A DNA stretch of 64,000 bases from contig NC_134934.1 in the NCBI RefSeq assembly GCF_051020765.1, forward strand, positions 11,050,001 through 11,114,000. The letters run 5' to 3'. Shown one piece after another: positions 35,661-49,710 of the stretch. The stretch is from Lasioglossum baleicum (taxonomy: Eukaryota; Arthropoda; Insecta; Hymenoptera; Halictidae). A program made the position numbers and the translations under genes. Position 1 is the first letter of the stretch, and every line of letters starts with the position of its first letter. Under the pieces are notes generated by a model, which saw only the letters and a program-made list of their open reading frames with translations, was not told the DNA's origin and searched no databases.

Positions 35661-38600
35661 ATCGAAAGTAGTATCTAGGATCTGCGGTTTCGAGGGTACG
35701 GGGGTGGGGATTGCGCGGCGGAGCGCCATAAACAATCGACGGCGTTCGAAAGTCAATAACAATAACAATAACAGAAGCGGATAGCAGCGCGCGCGCGGCC
35801 CCCGTTCATCGAATTCAAATTATCGAACATTTTTCCTGAATTCCAGGGGGCAGATGCAAATAAATAGGCGGTCGGAGGGTTATCGATTATCCCTTATCTT
35901 CGGCGAGCCCGCAGCAAAGTTTTCCCCTCGTTATTTCGATAAAAGCGTTCGATGAGTTTTTAACAATTCGGAATATGCGTCGGGGGTTTGCGCGCGCGCT
36001 CGCAGCTGGCCCGAATCGCCGGAATAGTTTGGTCCTAAAACTTTTCTCAGCCCTGAGGGGCGGGCGAGGGGGGGGGGGCTTTCTAAACCCCTAGGGGCTC
36101 CGACGATCCCAAAAATTCATTCCTCGATTTCCAACAGCCCGTATCGAACTTTTCTCGGCAGCCTTCCGTCTCTATTAGCACGTCAAAGGGACAATACTGC
36201 CGCTTAGTATACCTCGGACCACTGTCAACTGTTCTGTTTGCCCGATGAGAGCGAAAGTTGACTGCCGAGCGAAACTCTGCCTTTTGTCTCCGCGATTTAA
36301 TTTACGCGGGCATGAAACGATGGTATACAGAGGATCGGTTTGATCGAGGTTGCGGTGCGATGAAAGAGTCTCCGTGTTGAAGTAGGTGGTTTGATGGAAA
36401 GGCAGACTTTATTGTTGGTACTGACAATGGTTTGTGTTGCGTTGCCGATGATGCATTCTTATTTGCGTAAGACTAAAAACGATCCTGTTCTTGCTCGTAA
36501 GAATTGTTAAATTCTGCAATGTTCATAGAAAAATGTCTCCTTGGCATTCTCGAAAAGGAAGGGTTAAAAATCCGTTGAAGAAGCTTTCGATAACCAAGGA
36601 TTTGAATGGACGAAGTCATGAAATCGCGAAGTCCTCTTCCATCGGAGAGTTGAAAGTCTGCGGATTGTTCGAGGCCGTTTCTTCGGGGTTTCGGTCGGCG
36701 ATCTTTATTGGCTTGTTGAAGTGAAACTTCATTGTTAGGTTTTCCAGACGCGTACTCGCCGACATCCGGTTCCCGATTGAGCGAAGCCGCCACGAATCTA
36801 CCAATTAATCGAGCTTAATAAGACAATAACGGGTTTATCGACGATTGGGGCCCGATCGTTTCGAGAGAAGGGATCGTGGAATCTTTGACGGCGAGAGGGA
36901 TAACGTCGAGGACGTCGAAGACGACGTCGAGACGACGGAGGAGGAACGTCGGAGGGGGTCGTGCAGGGGGTACCGGAGAGACGACGGAGTAATTAATTTT
37001 ACGCTATTGCCTGCTGGCAAAGAGGAGTTTTACGGAACGGCGCCGGCGGGATTAACTAAACGAGGTTTGCGGAGACGACGATCGTTGAAATAAAGCTCGA
37101 GATTAGACTTTTCAAGAGTTCGGCCCCCGCCGAGTGGTTTTTCGGGTGAGACGAGAAAAAGGGATCTATTATCATAAGGAAACGTTCCCTTAATATAATT
37201 CCCCAACGATAACACTTTGTAATTGAATCTGAGGAAACTTCTTGACGACATTAATTTCACTGCTGTCGCGTCGCCCAGCCGCGCTACGGCGACGATCCTC
37301 TCTCTCTCTCTCTCTCTTTCCCCCAGCTAATTCCGTTTCGTCCTTTTATTCTGGCCGTTCCCTTAATAGGCTCCGAATCAATTTAATTGACCGTTCAAGC
37401 TGACGTAAACTTTCGACGAGACTCGCGCCAACCCCTTACACCTTATTCCTTGCGGAAGATGCTGGAGGAAGTCTCTGTTTCGAGACAGTGCACCCTCGTT
37501 GTCTCAGAATTTTACTTCAAATAATTCTCACGATGATATTCGGATGATTCGTGGTGTCTCTGAAATCGTGGAACGAGCTATAATGACAAGGCTGCCAATT
37601 TTAGTACGTAAGACACGAAATCAAAGAAACATTAGATGAAGTTTGAATTTCAATGGAACTAATTTATTCAAGTGGTTCTAATTTGATCACTGTCTGCACG
37701 GTCGTTTGGATAAAAATCGATAATATTTCGGCAAAAACAAATTGGTACGGATTTAGGTGGATGGTTCGGCAGGTTCGAACAGACGAATCCTTAAGACGAA
37801 CACCTAATTAGATGGATGGACGGGTCCGTAACTCTCGAAACAAGGATCCGGCGGCAGTAATCTTGGCCTAAGTTCCGATCAAAGCGCCACAAAGCCGCGA
37901 TTCATTTCGATTAACTGGTTCCCAGTGATCCTCTAGCTGGAGTTCCCTTAATTGGAAGTAATTTCGCCTCAGTTTTATGGCAACAGAGAGGCTCCTATAA
38001 TTAACGCGGCCCCGGGACTAATTAGAGGGATTATTTACGTTCAAAGATGAACGGCCGGGGGGAAGGGGCAAAGCTCGACTTGCAAACGGCTCGGTTGAAA
38101 CTCTCGAGAGTAGTCGGAGATCGATTCTTCTAGGACTTCTTTTTAACCTTCTGCTAGAATCGGTCCTCCGCGCGCCCTCTCTTTGCCCTTCGTCTTTGTC
38201 GACGATGAAAGTAGTTTCGGTCGGACACAAGTCAGACCAGTTCGGAGTTCTTTCGTTTCGTTACGAGAAATTTATCATTTAAGTCCGTCGATAATTCCCT
38301 GCTCGCGAACTCCATCGAATCGCGAAACTTCCGCCCAAGATTTAATAGAGCTTTCATCTTATTTCTAACTTGTCCCGAACTGCCATTCAACTCGGCCTCG
38401 ATGGAACGGAAAAGTCAACCGGATGGCCGAAACGATAAATAGTGAGCGAAATCTCATTAGCAAACATTGGTTCGTTTGTCCGCGTGTTTTAATATCATAC
38501 TGTCGTCACACGGTTTTTTACAGTTTTACAACTTGAAAAGAAAACTGAGCTACCCAGGTAGCTTGACCTCTTGTTGAATTGAATTCTTACGATTGAATAG

Positions 38601-40379
38601 TGCATATTACCGCACGATTTTTAAAGTTAACAGCTGTGCTCGTCGCATTTTATACCTTCAAACAAAAATATTTGTCGAGCGACGAAAAATACATTCCGTG
38701 CACCGTCTTTGGCGGTTTAATTGCCTGCGCGAAATAATTTCGCCGGATGCTCGGCCGACGATCAAAGGATAACGGGCCTCGAGCGGAGGGCAAACACAGT
38801 TCTCGCAAAAATCTATATCACTAATCTTCCAGAAAGGCAAACACACACACACACACACGTACACAGACGGGTTCACGACGGAATTTATACCGGCGGTGTT
38901 CCGTCAAACGATACTCGATAACGGCGGCCGTTCCGGCGACAGTTTAAACGACGACGACACTCGACGTCCGAACCATGTCCCCCGTCCAACGATCTAATCG
39001 TCCCGTTATCCAAACACACCGGGGCCAGATCGCGTAATCCTTTCGCGGAAAACCCGGTGACACGAGCTCGACGGTTTTTATTATCCGCGGGCCGGATCGA
39101 TCCTGGCCGGCCGGCCGCCGCTATCGAGCCGGCGAATTATTACGAGCCCGATGGAACCTCCTGATTCGCTCGGTGTTATACGAAACGACCGAGTCACGTT
39201 CCCCTGACCCGCGAATTGTCAGGCAAAAGCCGGAGAGACGTTTTATCGCCGGGAATCGAGTGGACATTGTGCCCGGAATTAACTTGTGGCGTAAGTCGCT
39301 CGCGCTTCGAACGATATTTTATTCCCGATCTGGAATTTCTGTTGCAATTTTTTTAGCTGGTCAGAACTTTTCTATATGGTGGTCTATATTTTTCGTTGGA
39401 CCACACCGTACAATCGCACAGAATTTCACCACGACTGGGAAGAAATTGTTGAACAGTTACGAGGGAAACAAAAGGCAAGTATAGAGAAATCGTTAAGAGA
39501 AAGCAGGCAGAAAAGAGTTAACGATTCGACGATTTTTATATTATTTGATAGAAAATGCTGCTGTACATTGGGCATCCTACACGCTCCATCTGACCATACT
39601 ATTCGTTTACATAAAATTTCAGCTGGGTTCGATAGAAATAGTAAGACTTACAGGAGGACGATCATCGCGTCAAGAAAAATATTTTTTTCGATTTTTGTTC
39701 GACATCAATTGATCGTAGCCCTTTCTTCGAGAATTTATTGATTATTTACAAACAAACAACTCACATATCAATTCCGAAAATAATTGAATCACAACGATGA
39801 ATTATTGTGTCCAAACGCAGGACTCTAAATAACAAACACGACACGAAGCGTCTAAGATTATGGTACTAAAAGACCACATAATAAATCATCATGACGTAAC
39901 AGCCACTTTGAATGAACCTACTTCGAGCAGCACCATAAAATCGCACAATTCCTCGTGTAACGACCAAATAATGTTCCTCTCGAAGGGTCGCTCGATACAG
40001 AGTGAAAAAGAGAGGGAGAAGGTAAGGGACCGGTGAAATGAAATTACAGATTAAAATGAGCCTCGGAGAGATCCCCATAAATAATTCCGCGATTAAGTGG
40101 CCGCGGAGGGGGTTGGCAGAGGGTGGCGAGGTAAACAGGGCCCTCGATCCGGATGCAAAATTCCTCATTAAGTCGCCGCAGCCCCCGTCGCATTTTCCCC
40201 GGCCAATATAGCGAGCGCGACCATAAATAATTAATGCGTCCCTTCACAATGAAGTTCGCCCCCGAAGACGGCCGTGCCCGTTCGCGGAAAAGAGTGTACC
40301 TAGCACGAGAGCCGAAGGAACCAAGAGGAAAAGAGAATCAGGAGAAAGAGAATATTGTTTTGATGAAAAAAGGGGTTAG
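35661..40379. other. gene-free stretch with scattered simple repeats
   Basis: Holds an AATAAC tract at about 35757-35775, a run of eleven G at 36068-36078, (CT)n at 37298-37320 and (AC)n at 38839-38858. No exon was recognised. The frame at 36473-36793 (minus) and its plus-strand overlaps show no known domain. Confidence 0.4.
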
Positions 40380-40630
40380 CGTTGAAGTATGGGAGTTGAA
40401 ATCAGGGGAAGTTGAAGCATGGGAGTTGAAAGTAGGGGAAGTCGAAGCTTCGTGGTTGAAAGCACAGGAAATTAAAGCATGGGCGGTTGAAGCACGGAGG
40501 GTTGAAGGCACTGAAAGATGAAGCACGGGGGGTTGAAAGCACGGGCCGTTGAAGCGTGGAGGTTTAAAGCACGGAGGTTTGAAAAACGGGGGTTGAAGCA
40601 CGAGAGGTTGAAGCGCGGAAAAGGGAGCGT
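40380..40630. repeat. degenerate GTTGAAGCACGGG minisatellite
   Basis: Units of about 16-20 bp built on gttgaagcacgggggg recur at least twelve times with drift. The left part has a higher-order period near 33 bp. This keeps a plus-strand frame open (repeated EVEAWELK) and also a minus-strand frame. The open frames are explained by the repeat and are not taken as genes. Confidence 0.8.
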
Positions 40631-40699
40631 GGAAATAATAGTAGTCGAAAAATAGAGGACACGGGTGAACAAATAGATGGCCGAGAAGCTGGTGGACGA

Positions 40700-41260
40700 T
40701 AGACGGAATTAGAGGTTGCTGAGGGGGTTGAAATTAGGGTGTAAAAGAGGAGCGACGGCCGGATGGGGCGAGAACGAAACAACAGAAGCGGGGCTCGGGG
40801 TGACGGGGAGGGACAATGGAAACAGGGCGAGGACAACGGGACAGGGAGAAGGGGAGGAGAAGGTGTTGGGGGGTGGAAAACAGCAAAAATTTGCATCACA
40901 ATCGCGGATAGAAATAATTACGCGAGAAACGCGCGCGCGAAAAGGGGTGGAGGATGCAAATGCGGATGGTCGAGTGGGGTCGCGTGGGCGGTTTGGAGGG
41001 GGTTACCGGGTGATATTCGAGAGGTGAGGGGATGGACGATGGTGAGGGGTTGTTTGAGGGGTGAGAGGGTGTACGAGGACCGGCGGAAACGCGGCTAGAA
41101 ATGCAGATACGAGAATACGCCGGAGGTTTCGTCCGGACTCGGAAAAAACCGGGTCGGATGCTGTTTAAAAAGAGGGGGGAGGGGTTGCGCGGGGATGGTT
41201 GAAGGACAGAGACAATGGGGTGGTTGTGGGGGTTGTCGAGGAGCATCGGGAAGAGAAAGA
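40700..41260 (+). other. strand-asymmetric G-rich purine region
   Basis: The plus strand is dominated by G and A, with many runs of three to six G (for example ggtgttggggggtgg near 40862). Several G-quadruplex-type patterns are possible. No gene was recognised. Confidence 0.7.
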
Positions 41261-43667
41261 GGAACACCGGAGCTCTCGGCTGTTTACGCCGCTGCATGAA
41301 AGTAAAAACGCGGAAAGAAAAGTATTCGGAACGCTGCGCCGCGCCGCGCCGGAAGTGGACGCACCACCCTAAGAAAATATCCGGGGTGGGATAAAGAGTT
41401 CGGGGGTGATTTGCTGGACCGTGAGGTGTTCGTCGTGAGAATGCTTCGCGAGAAGTATCGGTGGAGATGGCGCAGGTAGGGTTTTATTGAAACGGAGAGG
41501 GAAATCTCAGTGGTTTGGGTAAACGAATGCGGAGACGGACGCGTTCGAGTTTTTTACCGCGTTTTGTTCGTGCTATTTGTTAGCGGGTCGGTTGAATCTC
41601 TTTTTGGGAGCGTGAGTAATTATGGAAATTGACAATAGACGTTCTGTATGATTCGCGTAAAAATCTACAATCCAGTGACATAACCATTATCCTACGGAAT
41701 TTGAAATCGAATAGCAGGACTTTTTCCGAAAAAAATAGATCATTCAAGCGAGCCCATTCAATCCTACATTTCGTTCGAACAGAAAATATTTAATCCTAGT
41801 TGGAGGGGGTGAAAATAAAAACTGGCCGGTGCCAACAAATGCCCTGAAAATGTGAAATTCATGGTGGGTCCTAACATTTCGGATTTCTCTCTCTCGCTCT
41901 CCTTTATCATTTCGACGGAATGAAATTATATTTCCGCGCTTCGCGCTCGTTATACACGACGATCCGGCTCGATAATCCGAAATGGATTTTTCCGCTCGGA
42001 TCGAATGAATGGACCAACCCTCGACTCCATCCACGCGTATTCGACAGTGGATGATACCCGCGGATGGGCTGACGAAGTTTATGACCGCTACTCTGGTCGA
42101 ATCGCTTGTTTAGATAAAAAAGAAAAAGAGAAGAGAGGGGTTGTTCGCGTTTTCGCGTTTTCGTGTTTTACGGTTGCCGTGTTCTCTGGTTGGAGAAACA
42201 AGAGGAAACCGAGGAGGACGGGATAAGTTTCTGTCGACGATGGGGGCCACGGTTAAGAAATATTTTCACAGGACGTAAGTTTTACGGAAGACAAAATACA
42301 CCGTTCCGTTGGAAAACAGCCTTAAAAGCCGTCGCGGAACCGTAGTCAGACAAACGTCGATATCCTGTGCCTGTCGAAGCGTGCTCGAACGAACGTTCCC
42401 TCGAACCCTGGTACAAGCCGCGTCTCTTGCCTGAGAAAACTCGTCCTGTTTAGGAAAAGCCTATTCACGACTTCCTTTTCCCGCCGTTTCTTTCCCCCGC
42501 CGAGTGGAAAATGCTCCTTGTGCGACATGAAAGGGGCGTGCTCTTCTGGAAAATATATTTTTTGCCGAACCGCATCCACTTGTCCCTCCACTTGCGTTTC
42601 GCAGTTCCCTTTCGCGTGGACAGGTGATCCGTGGCCGCGTCATCGTTTATCCTCGCTACTTTCAAATTTCAGGATCGTACCTTCATTTCACGCGAATTCC
42701 TAATTGCATACTGGGCCGGTTCTGGTTAGACTATGGATATCCATGGAAACTCGTGTCTCTGTGGGTTACTTTATCAAAAGTATTGTTTTGTATCTCTGTA
42801 CTTTGTCCGGACTGTTGATCGGAATCTGTCATTTCGTTTTCTCAAGGAAAAATGAAAGCCAATTTTCACGACAATTTTGTTCCATGATCTTTCATCGAAG
42901 CATTGAGTTACATATACGTATGATATTGTACGACTTCATTTAACATGAAATTTGCACCGCATAAAAAAAGATAATCCGATGGTAAATCCTCCCCTTAAAC
43001 TGCTCACAATTTTTTCTTTCGATAAACGAGATTACTTTCCGAACGACCTAATGATATATGCAAAGAATTCATGCAACCATCTCGAGGAGAAAAAATATAT
43101 GGATTTCATTGAAGTTGAAAATCCATTCGATCCGCGCACAACGTGGTTGCGCGAATTTCGCGATTTGCAGTGGAATAATAGATACAAGATTACAGAAGGG
43201 CGAGCGAATAGGCGTTGCGGATGGAGGAGGCTCGATGCTCGGCGGCGATAGGATCGATCGGGTCAGTGAATGATCCACCCGCGGACCGATATCAGTTTCC
43301 TGGGCGGCGTTATCGGCGGCGTTCTGCTGGCGGGTCGTTTGAATTTTCGCACGAGCGGATATCGGGCCGAACATATCGGCGCCGCGGAGCGGCGTGCAAC
43401 GGAGAGAGGTGAATATGGTATGACAAACCGACGCGCGGAATGTCCGCACACATCCATCGCCGTGTCGTATCTCTCGCGTGTTTCGTGTTCCGTGTTTCGT
43501 GTTTCGTGTTTCGCGTCCCATCTCGCCTTCCGTTTTCCTGTGCGCCTTCGCTTTTCCCTCCCCTGCTCTCAACACCACGCATTCACAGGGCATTCTCTCT
43601 TTCCTCCGGGCATTCGCCATCCTCCTGCACCTAGGCTGGTTTATTTTAGACCCCTGCTTCACAGAAG

Positions 43668-43699
<32 letters not shown>

Positions 43700-46394
43700 C
43701 GTTCCAGACAATCCCTCGGATAATGATTTTTCTGGTACAACGGTAATGTGTTTACCTTCTGTGTTATTCTGCTCTATGTATTTAGTCACGAATTGAACTG
43801 TATCGATCGACTATTCGCGAGGCACAGTCGTCTATTATGAGACTGTTGAAACGTAGGAACCATGGATTTTAGGAAATTGTAACAGAGATAAAGAGGTAGG
43901 ATTTAGAACACTAGAAGAGTTAAAAGGATTTAACGATACCGCGCCAAAAAGATTCGGAACAGAGCCCAATGAATATGAATGTTATTCATATGCTTTGAAC
44001 GGAAATGAAATTGCATTTTATAGTTGTTAATGTATCTTCGAGAGCATACCGGCACACAATAGATATATTGTACCTTTTCTTCTTTGTCTACAAAATTCTG
44101 AACTACAAAGAGATTCTAATCGCTGCAACAGTTAAATAAATCAGAGACGGCATCCAGTCGCAGCGACCCAGACCAATTGTTTAGCATTTCAATAAAAACA
44201 CGAACGGGACACTATATTCAACTATAGCGAACGTCCTTGGAGTGCCCGAGCCCGAGGAGAAATTCGTCGGCGATTCATCGGGGAAGGAAAATTCCTCGTC
44301 GCTGAAGAATCGTCAAGAATGACGGTCGTAAACCGGTCCCCCGGCTCTTAATTCCCGGCCGGCCGGAATATTTCGCTTCCCGTCGGGTCGAAAGTTCCGT
44401 GGGACGTTGTTACGTCGACGTTCAATAAAACTTTCGCGTCGGGACGTCCGTCGGTGGTCGCGAGACGCCTGCGAAATCCCGCGCGTCCTCGTCGAACGTG
44501 CGCGAATTTTATTTCGCATTTTTCCTATCGGAAACCCTGGCGGCAAACTGTGCACGGAGGGGAAATTTTTAAACTGGACAGAAATGAAAGAAGCTCGTCC
44601 GACGATTCGTTACAACGCCAAGGTTCCGCCGAAAATATGAACGTCGAATCGATTCGCGCTGCTAGCCCCCGAAAGTCAATTTTCGTGTAGCTGCGAAATG
44701 CGTTCGAAGCTTTCGGCGATAGCGAACTCCGTTGCCGAACAAATTGCAGCGAGTCACGAGTTTCGGAGACGTTTTAATTTTAATATCAAGCGGCGCGTCA
44801 ACTTCGACAGGGTAAACTTTCCGCTGCTGCTTCGCTAGCGCGGGTAGGTATTATCAACGATAGCCAGTGTAAATGCAATCAGGATTGCGAAACCCTTGAT
44901 CGCATAATATGGCAATGCGAATTGCATGTAAATGCCCTGTTATGTGTTAAATTAAATGCTGAAGCTTGTCTTTGCATTCACTCTTTTTTCAAAGATTGTA
45001 ATTCGCTTGCAGTTATCCTCGTACAGCGAAATAAACCCAGCAGGGTTGAAAGTGCTTCGATAAAAAGAAAAAAAGCTTTGCGCTGGCACCATGCCATTTG
45101 CCGATGCTGGAATTCGAATATGTTTTCAATTAACGACCGCTTTTGCGAGTTAATGCTTCCCTTTCGATTTCTTAGACTTAATTCTGCTTGAATGTCCAGG
45201 TTAACACGCTCGCTACCTGATATGTATCCTGACAAACGATACGCTCGTGGAAGAAGTAGCTTCTTTTATCAGGAGCGTGATAGCGCCTCCGGTTTCCGGA
45301 GTTGTTCCACGGATCCTGTATCAAGAGAGCGTGTTCCCTTCCAGCTGTTATCGCTCAGCGCAATTTCTTGGAACGGGGCATAACGCGAGAACTGTGCCAC
45401 TATCAACACGCAGCTTCAACTAGAACGATTTCGGAACGAGCGAGTGCTCGATTCGCGTACCAAGAAGAAACAGAAGTGGGACGCGGCGGCGTCGCGTCGC
45501 GTAGCGTAGCGGCACAAAGCGAATACAAATTATCCTTGGAGAGCAGCTGAAACCGTTTGGGAACATAGGGGGAAAACGACGCCCGTAGAATCCGCGGGAC
45601 TGTTAAAAGCTTAAGAACCAGAGGGCTCTCCATAAGACGATCCTGATAGCTGGCTCCGACGGCAGCGGCTGCCAGCTGAACCTTTTCTCTCTCTCTTTCT
45701 CTCCTCTCTATCCTCTCTATCCTCTCTCGAAGGTGGAAACCCGTGGCGCAACAATGGCTCTCTCGTATTACTTTCAGCCGGCACTAAAGCATCTTTTCAG
45801 CAGCGCCGGGGGAAGGATTATAACGAGCCATTACCCCTGAACACGATCTACGGGACGGAGCAACGATAAACCGCTATCTATTATAACCACGGGTGCAATT
45901 TTCCTGGCAGACAATGACGGGAATGGACACCGTAGTCTTCCGGCCACGGTTATGGTTCTGGAGTGTGTCCTGTCGACGTGTCTCATCCTTCGTCCCGCCG
46001 CGCCGCGCCGTGTCTGTCAAATTTTGGAATGAGGTCTCGCAAACAGTACGGCTTTACTAGCTCGGTTGCTGCACCATTGTTCTGAGATTTCCGGCGACAC
46101 AAAGCAGTGCACGGTTAAATTTACAAGATATCTAACCAGGTCTATGCTTGGTATTTTCATAATCTTGCGGATCGGTTTCAGTACGTTGCGTTGCGTGAAG
46201 ATTTGAAACGGAAGCTAGCGAAGAAAACCTTATGTCGAGTAGTTTGAGTAGTTTCTTGATTGGATCGATGATGATCGTTCGCACTACTCGTAACTTGCAC
46301 GCGGTGTGCCGACCAACTGTATGTCTGTGACTAAATTCTCGAAGGACCACCTCCCTCAATGGGAAGAACGAGATTGCAAGATTTTCAAACAATA
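41261..46394. other. gene-free stretch with simple repeats
   Basis: Holds GCGCC tracts at 41335-41351 and 45996-46010, a seven-base CGTGTTT minisatellite (five units) at 43477-43511, (GA)n at 43667-43696 and a nine-base CCTCTCTAT repeat at 45701-45729. The longest frame (43069-43740, minus, 223 codons) runs through the microsatellite and minisatellite and has no known domain. Confidence 0.4.
43667..43696. repeat. (GA)n microsatellite
   Basis: About 30 bp of alternating g and a. Confidence 0.95.
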
Positions 46395-46580
46395 CGAAAA
46401 GAGGGGCGCCGAGGGGACACCAGAAAATAAACAGGGTTCGAATTTCGGCGGTGGGGCGACGACAAGACGACACTCGAAGACGTAGCACTTATAAGTGGTG
46501 CCCCAAGGAATAAACTATGGGTAGAATTTCGGCGCCTGGCCGATGAGAAAACGGCTCTCAACGAAAATCCAGACGCGACC
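46395..46580. repeat. imperfect direct duplication, ~84-bp period
   Basis: The first copy (from about 46408) reads ggacaccagaaaataaac, then ttcgaatttcggcgg. The second (from about 46497) reads gtgccccaaggaataaac, then tagaatttcggcgcc. On the plus strand both copies fall in one frame and give FEFRRWGDDKTTL and VEFRRLADEKTAL. The frame is closed upstream by a stop. I recognise no protein family. It may be a decayed coding repeat or a non-coding tandem duplication. Confidence 0.55.
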
Positions 46581-46599
46581 AAACAAAGGCTCATTGTTC

Positions 46600-49500
46600 T
46601 AAACCGAACGCTTATACAATGTACATATACACATCTAAAATCCTTTCTTCTAAATCGTAATTAAACTTGTTTTGCCCGAAGAACTTGTGAAACTAGTACA
46701 AACTACTTGATTTAAATTGAAACGATTCGAACATGTTCGAATCGCGAAGCAACGGGGTTTCCGTATATTTTCGCGAAATCCGTGACGCGACACATCGGAA
46801 TCACTCGTCAGCCTAGGGATAGTGTATCGAGACATCTCCGGTCTGGTAGAGGGATGTTTAACGAGCCCCAGCATCCCCCGATTTCATCCTGTTGGACATT
46901 GCGGGGGTGGTACACGTCCCGGGGACAGAAAATACGAGGCACCGGAGGCTCGCAGATGACCTCTAGCTCTCCATTAGCGCGACGGTGCACACGTGAATGC
47001 CTAATGCGCTGGCACCCGCGTCCCGCTTATTATAATTTGATTAAAACAGCCGCGAGAGCCCATCTTGGTTATCCGCGCTCGTCGTCGTCCCCCTCCCGCC
47101 CACCCTCGCGCAGGTTTTAATAAGATTTCTGTACCGCTGTTAATCGGCCCCGACGGCCAACGAATAAAGCGCTGTTGAGTGCATTTTCGGCTGCAGCTCC
47201 CGCCGCGCCGCGCCGCACCGTCCGAACGTATCGGGCTTCGTTTTCCGGACCGAAATTTTGCGGTCCTCGCTGCTACTTTCGCGATTTTATCGACTCACCT
47301 CAACGTTTCTTCTTTTTGTTTCGTTGACGTTCGTTCGCGGTTTTTCGAACGCCTCTCCGTGAAATCAGTGGAGCGTTTGCTCGATTAAAATAATGGTTTC
47401 GCGATTTAATTTGTAATTTGGCCGCGGTTTGATATTCCAATTTTTGGATTTAACTTTCGTCGAGAGTTCTCAATTGCAATAACTAGAATTTACCATCGCA
47501 ACTTTGTGAAACCATTTTCATCATTATTCTCGGTGTAAAATTGTTTGGCAATTTATTTTGTGATTCAATTGTACCTGCGTACACTCTCCTATTAATACTA
47601 GGAGAGCGACTAAGAAATCTTTCATTCTTTCAGGTCCAAGAATGAATTATCGGAGTCCCTATTATACCAAAAATTCATCATCATTTTATGAACGTTCATC
47701 TACTATTTTCTCGTGAGATTTTCCCTTTTCTACGCGAGCTGATTTGATAATAATATTGATTTGTTTTAGTCCCGTGTCTAGCTCCGTAATTTGCGCTGTT
47801 ATTACTCGCGCTTAGCATCAAGAAACCCTTACGGAACATCCGGAGGTAATTTAAGAGACAAACGGAGCAAACCTCGTACTATAAACTGCCTCGTCGATCA
47901 TTCATTATTCACGCGACCCTATTAACGAACATCACCGTCATCCCACCGGAAGATGTAACTAATCCGTAGCGTGTAATCGATAGCGCAACACGCGTCATCG
48001 AGCCTGTTCCCGCAGAATCTTGAGGTCGACCACCGCTGTCGAAAATTGTCAACCGTATTAAACACCAAATTAGCACAAACAATTCCGTAACACGTACTAC
48101 ACATGCAACGTTAATAAATGTTGTCTGCATTTGACGACAGATATCGGATGTACACGAGTAATAAATATGAATTTTCTTGTTCCTCTAGGAAGTCGTTATT
48201 TCATTATTTCCGGTGTGTTACGGTTTGGTGACTTCCCTCGCTAGACTAATTTATTGCCTCTAATCGTGTGGTCGAAGTCTTTGGGATTCAATATGAAATT
48301 CTAGAGACAATTTCGTGGGTCTCGGATTACGTTGCGTCTCTCAACAATTCTACCATTTCGCAGTACACTTCATTTCATTTTAGTATCTAGTCTTGCGTGG
48401 AATAAAGAAGAAAGTGTGAAACTAAAACAAGATTAAAAGCAGCATTGCCGAAGGTGAAGGAAAAACGAAGACTTAGCAAGGACTTAGAAAGTAGCCAACC
48501 CAATATTTTTCTAGCAAAGAACACAGCTCAGGCGACGAGTCCCCGGAAGCCATTCTCCGGTGTCACCGCGATCGAAGGTCCTAGGTCCTCCAGCAGGACC
48601 TTGTTAAAAGTTGTCGGACGTCTTTCCGAAACAACGATCGTCCGTAATACAGGCGAGAGAGATCGTGCAAGGAAAGTTTGCCCTGTAAACACGGGCGTCG
48701 CGCGTTGCGTCGTCATTAGTGGTCGCCGCGCAAACGGCCCCGCCTCTCTATCGGTGTGGCCAGCCCCGGTTTAATGCGACTTTGCCGCGAGTTCCCTTCT
48801 TACGGGGCCGCGTCACGCTGTCCACGGTTTAACGACCGGATCGTCGACAGTTACGCCGAACTCGATACACCGCGCATAAATTCCCGTGTTCCCGGGAAAC
48901 ACGGAGCACGCGTGAACACGTCGAAACAGTGACAATAATGATCCGTCTTTACTACACACAGAATCGTTAACACTGGAAGCGCCGGACGATTAAAGTGATT
49001 TGCTGCGTCTAGACAGATCTCCGTGCCGGTTATGACGGGTCCGTGAATTCTGAACTCGCCGGGCCGTGTCTGGATAATCGTTACGGACTTTACGCGTTTA
49101 TAATGAAACCTGTAATTTCAAATAACACAGAAAAAATATCTCTGAAAATGTACAGAGCTTGGAAGCGGAATAACATTTCCGGTACTGAAACATTCAGGAT
49201 AAAATGGATAATTCGGACAATTATGCTCGGAATAGAATGAAGGATTATCGATCCAGAGGTCGACGAACAATTTATTTCGACAGAAAGAGAACTTTTCGAA
49301 GAGAAACTGTCGGCCAAGAAGAAGAGAGCTGGAAGAACAATTTTCTTTCTGTCTTCGCGCAGAGATCCCGGTCGCAAGAATCCGGTTTTTCAAGAAATCT
49401 TGGATTTCGATCGCGATGCCAATCTCCGGGGGACCCGTAACAATCTTCGGAACGGTCCTTCGGCGATCAAGGACACGTTCGAAGTCCGAAAGGGTTGCTG

Positions 49501-49710
49501 GCGGGAAGAAGATCCTGGATTAAGGGAGCGAGCATTGTAGCTCCAACTCGGTTGCGTTTTCTCCCTTCGTTTCTCTGTTCTTTCTCCCTTCATTGTCGAA
49601 TGGTTTAAATTCGACAAAAACGTTCTTTAGTCTTCTTTTAAGACAACTGGATAGCAAATATCAAGTACATTCGTGGAGACGCGTGTATATTCGTGATACA
49701 CGTAACATAA
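46600..49710. other. gene-free stretch
   Basis: CpG-rich at 46900-47400, AT-rich at 47400-48440. A GCGCC tract lies at 47201-47216. No exon was recognised. Confidence 0.4.

Noticed and set aside
40234..40521. A plus-strand repeat protein with EVEAWELK units
   Set aside because: The units come from the GTTGAAGCACGGG minisatellite, and the frame is lost as soon as the repeat period drifts.
43069..43740. A 223-codon minus-strand open frame
   Set aside because: It runs through a (GA)n microsatellite and a CGTGTTT minisatellite, has no recognisable domain, and equally open frames overlap on the plus strand.
46480..46530. Possible LTR-retrotransposon primer-binding site (agtggtgccccaagg)
   Set aside because: There is no flanking LTR ending in CA, no second LTR, and no gag or pol sequence nearby. 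The text is better explained by the local duplication.
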